A stretch of DNA of 64,000 nucleotides from Kitasatospora purpeofusca (GTDB lineage: Bacteria; Actinomycetota; Actinomycetes; Streptomycetales; Streptomycetaceae), in contig NZ_JODS01000044.1 of the NCBI RefSeq assembly GCF_000718025.1, positions 1 through 64,000 on the forward strand, given 5' to 3'. A program made the translations under genes and the position numbers. Positions 36,253-45,352 of this stretch are shown in pieces; within the stretch, counting starts at the first letter, position 1; the number at the start of each line of letters is the position of its first letter. The notes under the pieces are model-generated. The model saw only the letters and a list, made by a program, of their open reading frames with translations. It ran no database searches and was not told the origin of the DNA.

Positions 36253-37044
36253 TTACCAGCTGATCAGGACGTATCCGGGGCCGCCTCTGCTGCCCTCCTG
36301 GCCGGCGTGCCCGCCGGTGCCGCTGCTGCCCGGCTGCGCGGCCGGGTTGGGGGCAGGTGCGCCGCCGCGTCCTCCCTCGCCGCCCGTGTCGCCGCCGCTT
36401 CCGCCACTGCCGCCGCTTCCCCCGACCCCGGTGCCGGCGGGCGGGACGGCGGTGACCACCGCAGGCACGGCCCCGGCCGGGCCCGTTCCGCCTGCACCGC
36501 CCGAACCACCGAGCTCGCCCGCACCGGGGATGCCCGCCGTACCCTGCGCACCGGTGGCGCCCTCGCTCCCCGGGGTTCCGGGCCTGCCTGCTGTTCCGGG
36601 GTTGCCGGCCAGTACCTTGCCCGCTCCGAAACACGCGCCGAAGGCGTCGGCAACGGCTCCCGTGCCACCTGCTCCTCCCGCGCCGGGGCCCGCGGAAGCG
36701 CCGCCCGCGCCGCCCGCACCACCGGCGCCGCCGATCTTCCCGTTCTCCCCGCCCCGCACGGCCCCACCAGCACCGGCCAGGGAAAGAGCAGTTTCAGAGG
36801 CGGAACCGGCCTGATCACGGCCCAGGGCACGAGTCCCGCTGCAGGGGACGCCGGCGCCGCCGCCCGCGCCGCCGAACCCCACAGTTCCACCCTGCCCTCC
36901 GGCGCCGCCGGTCTGGCCGAGTTTCCCGTTCTCACCGCCGCCACCCCCGCCGGCACCGGTCCCGCCCTTCGCCACGCCACCTCCGCCGAGGCCGCCCGGC
37001 CCCCTCTTCTCGGAGAAGGGGATCTCAGGTGCCGTCTTCGACAT
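36253..37044 (-). CDS. Collagen-like glycine-rich protein
   Basis: 263 residues with an ATG at 37044 preceded by GGAGG. After a short N-terminus (MSKTAPEIPFSEKRG) the protein is made of Gly-Gly-X and Gly-X-X tracts, for example GGAGGAGGASAGPGAGGAGG and GIPGAGELGGSGGAGGTGPA, with three Cys. It ends in a conserved aromatic GGPGYVLISW. No signal peptide or membrane helix is seen. The composition resembles mycobacterial PGRS and bacterial collagen-like proteins. Its role is unknown, with surface attachment or spore-coat function only guesses. Two related remnants lie within 2.5 kb. Confidence 0.7.
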   Translation of the reverse strand: MSKTAPEIPFSEKRGPGGLGGGGVAKGGTGAGGGGGGENGKLGQTGGAGGQGGTVGFGGAGGGAGVPCSGTRALGRDQAGSASETALSLAGAGGAVRGGENGKIGGAGGAGGAGGASAGPGAGGAGGTGAVADAFGACFGAGKVLAGNPGTAGRPGTPGSEGATGAQGTAGIPGAGELGGSGGAGGTGPAGAVPAVVTAVPPAGTGVGGSGGSGGSGGDTGGEGGRGGAPAPNPAAQPGSSGTGGHAGQEGSRGGPGYVLISW

Positions 37045-37053
37045 CCCCACCTC

Positions 37054-37325
37054 CTACAGCCCACCACAAAGCCGGTAGCACCAGCCCGCGCGACCCGCCC
37101 GTACCCCGCCGACGACACCGTTCAGGCCGGGCTCCGGACACGGCACACGAACCCCCGGCTCCCGCAGGACCGTGTAGCAGCGGGACCCCGACTTCGACCA
37201 CGAGTGGCAGGACACCCCGAAGTGGGGGCACAGGGCATCCGCCTCCTGCCGGCACCGGTACAGCTGCGACTCGTCCGTTCTGTAGGTACTCACGGTGCGG
37301 GAGAACGTCCACTGCCCCGCAGGTG
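37054..37325 (-). pseudogene. Fragment related to the secreted protein at 35.4 kb
   Basis: The minus strand reads QWTFSRTVSTYRTDESQLYR followed by a Cys-rich stretch (ADALCPHFGVSCHSWSKSGS). TFSRTVSTYRTDE matches TFSQTVDTYGTDE in the intact secreted protein at 35379-35924. The N-terminal part, with the signal peptide, is gone: the frame begins exactly at the end of the IS1380-type fragment. The C-terminal part differs from the paralogue and has five Cys. Confidence 0.5.
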
Positions 37326-37750
37326 TATGCGGCGGGCTCCGCGGGTGATCCGGGCGGCGGCGTGGAGGCGGCGGTAGCGGAGTCTCTTGGGTTCGGCGGT
37401 GGCCAATTCGCCGTCCAGCAATAGGGTTCGGGCCCAGGCGAGGAGGTCGACGGCGGTCAGGGACAGCTCCAGCCAGACCTGGTTGATGGCGAAGTGGCGG
37501 GAGGGGAAGCGGCAGAAACCGGTGGTCCTGCCGCAGCGGATGTGGTCCTCGACTCTGGCGTGAGCGCGGTGGCGGACCTCCGGATGCTGGACCTGGCCGC
37601 CGTCGGCGACGGGCGTGTCAGTGAGGAGGACCTGGTGGCGCATGCCTTCGTCCTGATCGAACAGGGACACCTGGGCGCCCGGGGTGGGGATGCTCGCGGC
37701 GGACGACGATGCGGGTGTCGTCCGGGTCCGGTGAGGTCGACCTTGTTGCC
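37326..37750 (-). mobile_element. IS1380-family transposase C-terminal fragment
   Basis: The minus strand reads DDTRIVVRREHPHPG in one frame, then GAQVSLFDQDEGMRHQVLLT, RHAHARVEDHIRCGRTTGF (with A/V variants) and FPSRHFAINQVWLELSLTAV in another, up to RLRYRRLHAAARITRGARR. This is the last third of an IS1380-type transposase. One frameshift lies near 37690. The end is cut near 37325, where unrelated secreted-protein sequence starts. Terminal repeats were not found. Confidence 0.75.
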
Positions 37751-37771
37751 GGGGCGGTGCGAACGAGGCGG

Positions 37772-37803
37772 GCCCGGCCCTCCGGGGTGCCGGAGGGCCG
37801 GGC
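37772..37803. terminator. Terminator of the giant LamG gene
   Basis: Perfect 14-bp arms (37772-37785 and 37790-37803) with a GGTG loop, beginning 6 bp past the stop codon on the minus strand. Confidence 0.85.
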
Positions 37804-37808
37804 GGGAC

Positions 37809-40800
37809 TCAGTTCTCCATGCCGAAGTAGCGGGTGAGATAGTCGATGATCTCGGTTGCATGGGGCAGGAGTTCGGGCAGCTGGGTCGCGAGGACCTCCC
37901 GGGTGGCGGTGGCAAGGGCACCGGTGGTGGTGGCGGCCGGGCGGACGTACGGTTCGAGGCGCTTGATCAGTTCGTAGTTGCTGTCGATGTTCTCGGCGCG
38001 CATCGCCTTCTCCAGCGGCGGTGCGCCGGGCGGCGGTACGGGGGCGAGGACGCGGCTGACGTAGGTGACACGGTGCAGGACGCGCCAGCACGGGGGCTTG
38101 GCGGAGCTCTGCCGGGCCTGGCGGAGGGCGGCGGCGTCAGGGGCGGCGCTGTTGGAGAGCCAGGTCGGGTCGACGACCTTGTGGTAGAAGTCGTCGAAGT
38201 TGGCGCTGGTCTCGCCGAGGTAGAAGGTGAGGAAGCGGTAGGCGTCGACCTTGCCGGGCACCAGCACGGGCTTGCCGGCGGCGTCGTAGACCGGCTTGCC
38301 GTTGCTGTCGCGGCGCTGGAGGTCGCCGGAGGGTGCGCACTGGACGTCGAGGCCGAAGGAGCGGGAGGCGTCCTTGCCCTTGGCCCTGGTGACGCTGAAA
38401 CCGCCGCCCACGGAGGCGTCGAGGCTGCCGAACCACCCAAGACCGAGGGCGCCGAAGCTGCCTTCGAAGCTGGCGCCGAACGAGCCGCTGAAGGTGTACG
38501 AGCCGGAGGTGGTCTCGCTGACAGCGTCGGTGGCCTCGGTGGTCTCGGCGAAGAAGCCGCCCTGCGCCGTCCAGACGTAGGTGTTGACCAGGTCCCGGTG
38601 CGAGAAACCGGTCGCGGCCGCGCTGCCGGACGTGCCGCGGCCGGCCTCCTGCTGCCCGCCGGAGACGCCCATCGAGCGTAGCACCGACTGCGCCTGACTC
38701 TCTGTCGGGTCCGCGTGGTGGGTCTCGGTGGAGACGGACTCGTAGAAGGCTTCCAGGCGCTGCTGGTCGCGGGTGATGCGGCGCTTGAGCGCGTAGGCGT
38801 CCCGGGGCTTGAAGTAGCTGTACTCGCCGTACGCGGTGGCGGTGGGGTAGTCGGGGTCGAGGACCTTGCCGCGGTCGTCGAATCCGACCGCGCCGTCCAG
38901 GGTGCCCTGCTTGGTGTAGCGGGCGTTGATCGGGAAGTGGATGATGTTCCAGTCCAGCGGGATGTCGGGGTTGGGCAGCATCCGGTAGGCGACCAGGGCG
39001 CCGGTGTGCGCCAGGCGCAGCGCGAAGACGTCGGCGGTCTGGGACTGGACCAGGGCGGTGCCGGTGTTGGCGGGCACGTACCGGCGGCCGACGGCGGTGT
39101 TCAGCACCTTGGCCGCGTCCTCGGTGTACCCGGTCAGCGCCAGCTTCGTCCTGCGGGCGGTGTTCCTGCCCTGGCTGACCTTGGTGTCGGTGCTCCAGGT
39201 GTTGGCGAACTCCAGGCTGCCCTTTCCGCCGATCTTCATCTGGCCCTCGGCCAGCGGGGACGCGGTGCCGAAGCCGAGCGGGGCGGTGATCGTCAGGACG
39301 CTGGCGTCGGTCTCGACGCCGAAGGAGAAGTTGAAGGCGGCGTTGACGCTGCGGGTCCTGCTGGAGGAGAGGCTGCGCACCACCTGGTCGGCCTCGGCGA
39401 ACTCCACGGAGGAGGCGCCGGCCCAGCCGTCGGCCTTGTCGGTGAGGTTCTCGGACGGCACCGGCGGGGCGCCCTCGACGTAACCGACGAGCTGCGGGTC
39501 GAACTGGGCCTGGCCGACCCACTCGGTGGTCAGGTCGCCGACCTTGTAGCCGGTGACCAGGTGCCAGCGGCCGTCCCGGACGAAGGCGTAGCAGCGCTTG
39601 AGCACGCCGAGCGCCTCGCCCTTGGCGTCGTACTGGAGGTCGGCGTACTCGGTGGCGGCGGGGGCGCCGGCGATGGTGTCGTGGAAGGGGGTGCGGACGT
39701 CGGCGAGGGCCGAGCGGACCTGGGCGGTGTCGGTGGAGACGGGCGCGGTGGAGAGCAGGACGCGCGGCCGCTTGGCGGAGAAGCCCAGGTTGTTGCCGCG
39801 CAGGCCCTCGTCCCGGACGGACGTGCTGCCGGGTTCGGTGGAGTCCCGGTCGAACGGCCAGTAGCCGAGCAGGTCCTGCTTCTCCCCGCGCAGGCGGGTG
39901 AACAGGTTGTCCTGGATCTGCTCCTGGGTGCGGACGGTCCGCCAGATGCGGACCTCCTCCAGCGTGCCGGTGAGCAGGTCGACCGGTTTTCCGCCCTCCA
40001 GCCTTGCGCCCAGGATGAGTTGGGGTTCGCCCCAGGCCGCGGTGGTGTCCTGCGCGGTCAGTGGTGCCTCGGAGAGCGGCTCGCCGTTGCGGTACAGCCG
40101 CAGCGGGCTGGCCAGGGGGTCGACGTCGCGGGTCCAGCGGGCGCCGCGCAGCTTCGCCGGGAAGGTACCGGACACGTCGAGGGTGACGTTGCCGGCGTTC
40201 TCGTTGAACGCCCAGCGCGCCAGCAGGCCCTTCTCGCGCGAGGTGACCGGCAGCCCGTGCCGGGCCTGCGGCCGGGCGGAGTTCCACAGTCGCAGCTCGC
40301 ACAGCACGCCGGTCAGCCCGCGGCCGATCACCACCTCGTTGTTGTTGGCCTGCGCGCCGGGGCCGCTGTACACGAAGCTGCCGACGGCACCGCCGTCGAG
40401 GTAGAAGCGGATGTCCTGTTCGGGCTGGGGGGCCGTGCCCGCCTGGGCTCCGACGACCTCCGGCTTGCGACGCTCGCGCACCACGGTGATGCGCTGGAAC
40501 GCGCCGGGCGTGACGGCCCGGTCGGAGGTGTAGCGGACGGGCTTGCCGTTCGCCTCGGCGAAGGCGAACTCCACCAGGCCGTCGGCCCGGACGCCCAGGT
40601 GGTACGGGACGCCGTCCCGCCCGCCGTCGATGACCGTGCCCTTGGTGAGCAGGCCGATGGGCGTGCCCAGCTTGTCGATCCGGACGAACGCCTCGACGGT
40701 GAGGTCCTCCAGCACGTCCAGCGCGGGTTGCGCGGCCACTGCCAGGCCCTCGCCGCCGTCCAGGCTCAGTGCCCAGGACTGGGTGAAGGTGGCGGCGAGG

Positions 40801-43800
40801 TGCGCCCACTCGTTGCAGGGGAAGCGCTCCGCGGACTTCAGCACCCGGTCGCCCACCCGGGCGGTCACCTGGTAGCCCTTGATCGGCGAGGCCGGGCCGC
40901 TCGTGCCGGGGAAGGTCCAGTACCCCAGCAGGCCTGGTTCCCGGCCGGAGAGGCGCTGGTGGCGCTCGGCGGAGATCTCCTGCTTGGTGCGGGCCCGGCC
41001 GAAGACCCGGACCTCGTCGATCTGGCCGTCGAGGTAGTCGCCGGTGAAGGGGAAGTGGCCCAGGATCAGCGGGCCTTTGCCGGTGTAGGCCCCGTTGGAG
41101 GTGCGGCGGGCGACCTCGACGCCGTCCCGGTAGAGGATCTGCTCGCGGGTGGCGTTCTTGTACACCGCGGCCCAGTGGTGCCACTCCAGGTCCGGGTAGG
41201 CCTGGGTGGTCTTCAGGTCGTCGCCGTACAGCGAGAAGTAGAGGGTCTCGTCGGGGTGGACCCACAGGTGCAGGGACTGGTCGACCCGGCCGTCCGTCGC
41301 GCCGTGGAACAGCAGCGGCTCGACGCGGCCCCGGGACTGGTTGCGCTTGGCCCACAGCTCGATGGTGAAGTCCCGGTTCGCCAGGTCGAGCGTGGGAGTC
41401 AGCTGGGCCTTGGTGCCGTTGACGAACTGCCAGGCCGGCAGGGCGGCCGGGGCGAGTGCCAGGGCGTAGCCCGATCCGTCCGTCCTGGCGTGGACGATCC
41501 GGCCCCCTCCGGCCTCGGGGTTGACCCAGGCCTCCAGGCTCAGGTCACCGGTCGGGGCGATGTTCTGCTGCTTGCCGGCGGGCAGGGTCAGGTACTGCTC
41601 CTTGCCGTCGAACAGGAAGGCCCGGCCGGGCATCTCGGCGCGCCAGCGGCAGCCGCGCCCGGTGATCGCCGCCTTGGCGGTGCCGTTGGGTACGGATTCG
41701 ACCCCGCCCGTGCTCAGCGTGACCAGGCGGGAGCCGGCGGAGAGCAGCACCCCGGGGCGGGAGGACTGCGCTCGGGCCCAGTCGTAGCCGACCAGGCTCA
41801 CCTTGTCGCCGGGTTTGGCCGAAATGCTCTTCGCGGTCAGCTCCAGCGACTTGGCACCGATCGGGGCGTCGGTGGCCACGGCGTGGCCGGTGCTGCCTAT
41901 CTGCAGGTGGGCCTTGGCCGGGACGGCGACCGTGGTGGGCGTGGTGAGTTCGACGGTGCTGCCCGTGACTCGGGCGACGGCGCCGAGGGTGACCGGGCGG
42001 CCTGGGCTGCCGGCCAGTGCGGCGACCATCTGCTCGGCCTTGCGCGGCAGCGAGCGCCAGGTTTCGGTGTCCGCGCCGATGGTGACGGTCAGGTCGCAGC
42101 GGCCGGGCGCGTCGCCGTCGGTGACGGTGATCGTGGCGCCGTCCAGGGGAACGGCCGGGTCCCGGGCGAGGAAGACGAGCGTGCCGGTGTCCCCGGCGAG
42201 CGTCCGGGTGCCGCGCAGGACGGCGGTGTCGTAGTACGCGGCGAAGAACTGGTCGTCGGCGCCGCGGAAGTACAGCACGAGGTTGCCGGTGCCGCTGTCC
42301 AGCAGCGCGGGCCGGTCGGCGCCCCGGGCGAACTCCAGCAGGCCCCCGGTCAGGCTCAGGCCGGTGCTGTCCACCGCGAGCAGCGGCATCGCGACCGTGA
42401 GGTCGTCGTCGCCCTGGAGCGCACCCGACAGCTTGGCCAACTGGCGTCGGGCATCGGCGAGTTCCGCCTGCTTGGCGGTCAGGTTGAGCTGCAGCTCCGC
42501 GATCCGCTGCTGGGCCTTGAGGGCCTCCTGGAGGAGGGCGCGGGCAGTGTCCAGCTGCGCCTTGGCCGCGAGGTACTGCACGTCCACTCCGGAGCGCATG
42601 GCCACGCGGGTCATCCGGAACAGGCCCGAGTCCGCCTTGAGGCACTCGGCCGACTGCACCGCCGAGGTGAACTGGTACGTGGAGGGGGAGCCGATCGCGA
42701 GCCGGCTCGCCCGGTTGACGATGCGGACGTACTCGCCCTCGGCGATCAGCTGGAACTGCGCCGACCGGTTGCCCGGGGTGCGGGCGATGGTGTCCAGCCT
42801 CTCGTTCTCCGCCGGGGAGTTGTTCAGGACGCGCACGTCCTTGTCGTACTGGGCGAAGGACAGCCAGTAGCAGGGCAGGCCGTCCTGGCTCTCGCCGACC
42901 GCCTCCACCCGCCAGGTCCAGTCGGGGCGCTGGTCGTGGAAGAACACCGGGGCTCCCTGCAGGCTGGCGTTGGCGGTGACCAGCCACTGCAGGTTGTAGG
43001 CGCCGCCTTGTACCGTGCGCGGCGTCTTGAGCTCGATCCGGTAGGTCCAGGAGGTGATCAGGTCCTTCTCGGCGAAGTAGCGCTGCTCCAGGGCGTCGAA
43101 TCCCGGCTTGAGCCGGTCGTGCTCCGCCTGGTACTCGGCCAGCCGCCCGGCCGCGCCCTTCAGCCGGTTGATGTCCGCCTCGATGGCGGCGACCTCCGGC
43201 TCCAGCCGCTTGACCAGCTGCTGCAGGGTGCTGACCTGCTCCGAGTCGTGGCCCTTCGTCGGCCGCTTGAGCACCTGCGGGTCCAGCACGTCCGGCACCT
43301 GGGCCAGTCGGCCGTCCCGGCCGACAGCGAAGTCCAGGGCGGCCACGGCGGGCTCCTGGCCGTACTTGGCGGCGAAGGCCAGCATCACCCGGGCCTGCCG
43401 CTTGGCGGGCTTGGGGTCGGCGCGGTAGCCCGCGACGACGTTCTCCTGCTGGTGGTAGAGCAGGGCCGACATGCCGGAGACGACCGATCGGCCCTTGAGG
43501 GTGAAGCTGTCGCGCCGCACCCCGGGGTGGTCGCCGACCGGGGCGTCCGAGCCGGTCCACCGCGTGTTGCCCACGAGCGTGGCGTGCCCGGCGTGGTCGG
43601 TCTGGTCGTGGGCGGTGGTGCCGGTGCCCTCGTCGAAGCGGTAGTAGGCCACCAGGCCCGGCTCGTTGCCGATCAGCCGGTTGTTCAGGTCCGTGGTGAG
43701 TTCGGCCTGGGAGCGCACCCGGTTCCAGATCCGCAGCTCGTCGAGGTCGCCGTTGAAGAAGCTGTCGGTGCCGCCGGAACTCCGCCTGCCGACCAGGGTG

Positions 43801-45131
43801 TTCACGCCGGTGACCGGGGTGAACGGCAGCGCCGCGCTCCCGGCCTGCTTGCCATTGACGTACAGCTTCGCCGTGGTGCCGTCGAAGGTGGCGGCGATGT
43901 GGGCGTAGCTGTCCGCCGTGAGCGTCTCGGTGGAGGTGAGCGTCGTCGGCGCCCCGTCGTGGCTGAGGAACACCGCGCCGTTGGCGTCCACGCCGAACAG
44001 GTACTCCCCGCCGCGGCCCAGCACCGGGCCGTCGAGGGCGGCGGGTTTGACCCACGCCTCGACGGAGTAGGGCTTCCCGCCGAAGTGCAGCGGCCCCCGG
44101 TTGCCCAGGTCGAGGTGGGCATCGACGCCGTCCAGGCGCAGCGCGGTCTCCGCATGGCCCTCGCTGCCGGTCATCGGCACCAGCTCGCGGCCGGTGAAGG
44201 GGCAGATGCCGGGGCTGCGCTCGAACACCGAGTCCCGGTAGGCCACATCCGGGCTGGTCCAGAAGCGGGTGCCCTGGGTGTTGAACAGTCCCTGGGCGCC
44301 CTGCTCGATGGTGAAGCTGTCGACCCGTCCGGTGGCGTCGTTGTGGGCGAACAGCTGCCAGCGCTGCACGTTGGAGACGGCGGTCGGCACCAGGACGGCG
44401 GCGAACCGGCCCTGGGTCAGGTTCCGGACGAAGGACAGCTCCTGGGTCGGCTCGTGGAACGGGCGGCCCTCCATGTCCTCGGTGCCCAGGCTGTCCTTGG
44501 CCGACTCCGGGCGGGTCGCGTGCCGGCTGCGCTTGAACCGCACCTCCAGTACCGGCTTCAACTTCCCGTCCACCAGCACGAACCGGTCGACGAGCAGGGT
44601 GTCGCGGACCAGCGGCACCTTCTTCGTGCCGCTGAGCACGTAGTCGGCGCGGGACGCGTCCCCCGAACTGCCGCCGCCGGTCAGCTTGTACACCGCGTCC
44701 GTGTGCGTCTCGCCGACCGACTGCCGCAGGACCACCACGTACGTGCCGTCCGACAGGACGTGGAACGGGGCGTCCGCCGTCAGCCGCGCGGTGCTGGACA
44801 GGAACGGGTCGATCTCCGCGGCCGCCGGCCGCTCGCCGGCACCGGCCTCCGCCCCGCCCCGCTTCACCGTCGGCATCGCCGTCGCGCCGACCAGGGCGTA
44901 CCCCACCTCGGCGATCTCCCGGGGGAAGGCCAACTCGGCCGGGTTGTCGCTCCAGTACGCCGAGTCCACCTCTCCCTTGGCCGCCGGACCGGACAGGTCC
45001 AGCACCGTGTAGACGATCCGGCGGGAGGCGTCCATCGCGAACGCGATCGTCGTGCCCTGGTGCCGGGCCATCGTCACGTGCCGGTACGACCGGTCCCCGT
45101 ATTTCTTGAGCAGGGAGTCCTGAGCTGCCAC
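37809..45131 (-). CDS. Giant multi-LamG protein (2,440 residues)
   Basis: GTG start at 45131 behind AAGGGGAAC. No signal peptide or membrane helix. Residues 1-320: unknown globular region. About 325-485: LamG-like jellyroll (ALRLDGVDAHLDLGNRG, FNGDLDELRIWNRVRSQAEL). About 630-690 and 850-905: coiled coils (LVKRLEPEVAAIEADINRLK; KAQQRIAELQLNLTAKQAEL). About 1170-1405, 1440-1610 and up to 1770: further LamG-like units (LEAWVNPEAG, FTIELWAKRN, GQIDEVRVFGRARTKQEI, LEEVRIWRTVRTQEQIQDNL). About 1900-2440: C-terminal region with Ser/Gly/Phe-rich amphipathic stretches (NAAFNFSFGVETDASVLTIT; YTFSGSFGASFEGSFGALGL). LamG units bind glycans or proteins. The C-terminal pattern resembles membrane-inserting beta-hairpins of pore-forming toxins, a guess from composition. 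It is a single-gene unit between terminators. Confidence 0.85.
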   Translation of the reverse strand: MAAQDSLLKKYGDRSYRHVTMARHQGTTIAFAMDASRRIVYTVLDLSGPAAKGEVDSAYWSDNPAELAFPREIAEVGYALVGATAMPTVKRGGAEAGAGERPAAAEIDPFLSSTARLTADAPFHVLSDGTYVVVLRQSVGETHTDAVYKLTGGGSSGDASRADYVLSGTKKVPLVRDTLLVDRFVLVDGKLKPVLEVRFKRSRHATRPESAKDSLGTEDMEGRPFHEPTQELSFVRNLTQGRFAAVLVPTAVSNVQRWQLFAHNDATGRVDSFTIEQGAQGLFNTQGTRFWTSPDVAYRDSVFERSPGICPFTGRELVPMTGSEGHAETALRLDGVDAHLDLGNRGPLHFGGKPYSVEAWVKPAALDGPVLGRGGEYLFGVDANGAVFLSHDGAPTTLTSTETLTADSYAHIAATFDGTTAKLYVNGKQAGSAALPFTPVTGVNTLVGRRSSGGTDSFFNGDLDELRIWNRVRSQAELTTDLNNRLIGNEPGLVAYYRFDEGTGTTAHDQTDHAGHATLVGNTRWTGSDAPVGDHPGVRRDSFTLKGRSVVSGMSALLYHQQENVVAGYRADPKPAKRQARVMLAFAAKYGQEPAVAALDFAVGRDGRLAQVPDVLDPQVLKRPTKGHDSEQVSTLQQLVKRLEPEVAAIEADINRLKGAAGRLAEYQAEHDRLKPGFDALEQRYFAEKDLITSWTYRIELKTPRTVQGGAYNLQWLVTANASLQGAPVFFHDQRPDWTWRVEAVGESQDGLPCYWLSFAQYDKDVRVLNNSPAENERLDTIARTPGNRSAQFQLIAEGEYVRIVNRASRLAIGSPSTYQFTSAVQSAECLKADSGLFRMTRVAMRSGVDVQYLAAKAQLDTARALLQEALKAQQRIAELQLNLTAKQAELADARRQLAKLSGALQGDDDLTVAMPLLAVDSTGLSLTGGLLEFARGADRPALLDSGTGNLVLYFRGADDQFFAAYYDTAVLRGTRTLAGDTGTLVFLARDPAVPLDGATITVTDGDAPGRCDLTVTIGADTETWRSLPRKAEQMVAALAGSPGRPVTLGAVARVTGSTVELTTPTTVAVPAKAHLQIGSTGHAVATDAPIGAKSLELTAKSISAKPGDKVSLVGYDWARAQSSRPGVLLSAGSRLVTLSTGGVESVPNGTAKAAITGRGCRWRAEMPGRAFLFDGKEQYLTLPAGKQQNIAPTGDLSLEAWVNPEAGGGRIVHARTDGSGYALALAPAALPAWQFVNGTKAQLTPTLDLANRDFTIELWAKRNQSRGRVEPLLFHGATDGRVDQSLHLWVHPDETLYFSLYGDDLKTTQAYPDLEWHHWAAVYKNATREQILYRDGVEVARRTSNGAYTGKGPLILGHFPFTGDYLDGQIDEVRVFGRARTKQEISAERHQRLSGREPGLLGYWTFPGTSGPASPIKGYQVTARVGDRVLKSAERFPCNEWAHLAATFTQSWALSLDGGEGLAVAAQPALDVLEDLTVEAFVRIDKLGTPIGLLTKGTVIDGGRDGVPYHLGVRADGLVEFAFAEANGKPVRYTSDRAVTPGAFQRITVVRERRKPEVVGAQAGTAPQPEQDIRFYLDGGAVGSFVYSGPGAQANNNEVVIGRGLTGVLCELRLWNSARPQARHGLPVTSREKGLLARWAFNENAGNVTLDVSGTFPAKLRGARWTRDVDPLASPLRLYRNGEPLSEAPLTAQDTTAAWGEPQLILGARLEGGKPVDLLTGTLEEVRIWRTVRTQEQIQDNLFTRLRGEKQDLLGYWPFDRDSTEPGSTSVRDEGLRGNNLGFSAKRPRVLLSTAPVSTDTAQVRSALADVRTPFHDTIAGAPAATEYADLQYDAKGEALGVLKRCYAFVRDGRWHLVTGYKVGDLTTEWVGQAQFDPQLVGYVEGAPPVPSENLTDKADGWAGASSVEFAEADQVVRSLSSSRTRSVNAAFNFSFGVETDASVLTITAPLGFGTASPLAEGQMKIGGKGSLEFANTWSTDTKVSQGRNTARRTKLALTGYTEDAAKVLNTAVGRRYVPANTGTALVQSQTADVFALRLAHTGALVAYRMLPNPDIPLDWNIIHFPINARYTKQGTLDGAVGFDDRGKVLDPDYPTATAYGEYSYFKPRDAYALKRRITRDQQRLEAFYESVSTETHHADPTESQAQSVLRSMGVSGGQQEAGRGTSGSAAATGFSHRDLVNTYVWTAQGGFFAETTEATDAVSETTSGSYTFSGSFGASFEGSFGALGLGWFGSLDASVGGGFSVTRAKGKDASRSFGLDVQCAPSGDLQRRDSNGKPVYDAAGKPVLVPGKVDAYRFLTFYLGETSANFDDFYHKVVDPTWLSNSAAPDAAALRQARQSSAKPPCWRVLHRVTYVSRVLAPVPPPGAPPLEKAMRAENIDSNYELIKRLEPYVRPAATTTGALATATREVLATQLPELLPHATEIIDYLTRYFGMEN

Positions 45132-45155
45132 TGTTCCCCTTCCGGGCGCATGGAA

Positions 45156-45189
45156 CGCCGACCCCGGTCCGTGCGGTCCGGGGTCGGCG
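45156..45189. terminator. 12-bp hairpin directly upstream of the giant gene
   Basis: CGCCGACCCCGG (45156-45167) pairs perfectly with 45178-45189 over a 10-nt loop. On the minus strand it lies after the gene at 45353-45856 and 25 bp before the giant gene's start. It is either the terminator of the former or a leader structure of the latter. Confidence 0.65.
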
Positions 45190-45352
45190 GCGAGTGTGCG
45201 GATCTGTCCTGACGGAGCGTCAGCGAGTCTGGCATGTGCGTTCGAAGTGAAGAGACGGCTCCGGAACTACTCGTACCGCATACGGCTTGAACACACTACG
45301 GGCGTGGCCGAACTTCGCTTGTCCGACGACGTGGAGGAGGCTCCCCGGGCTC

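Noticed and set aside
38715..45212. 2,165-codon plus-strand open frame opposite the giant gene
   Set aside because: It is the antisense shadow of the LamG gene in GC-rich DNA: Gly/Val/Gln/Arg-rich, no domains, while the minus strand has clear domains, a start and a terminator.
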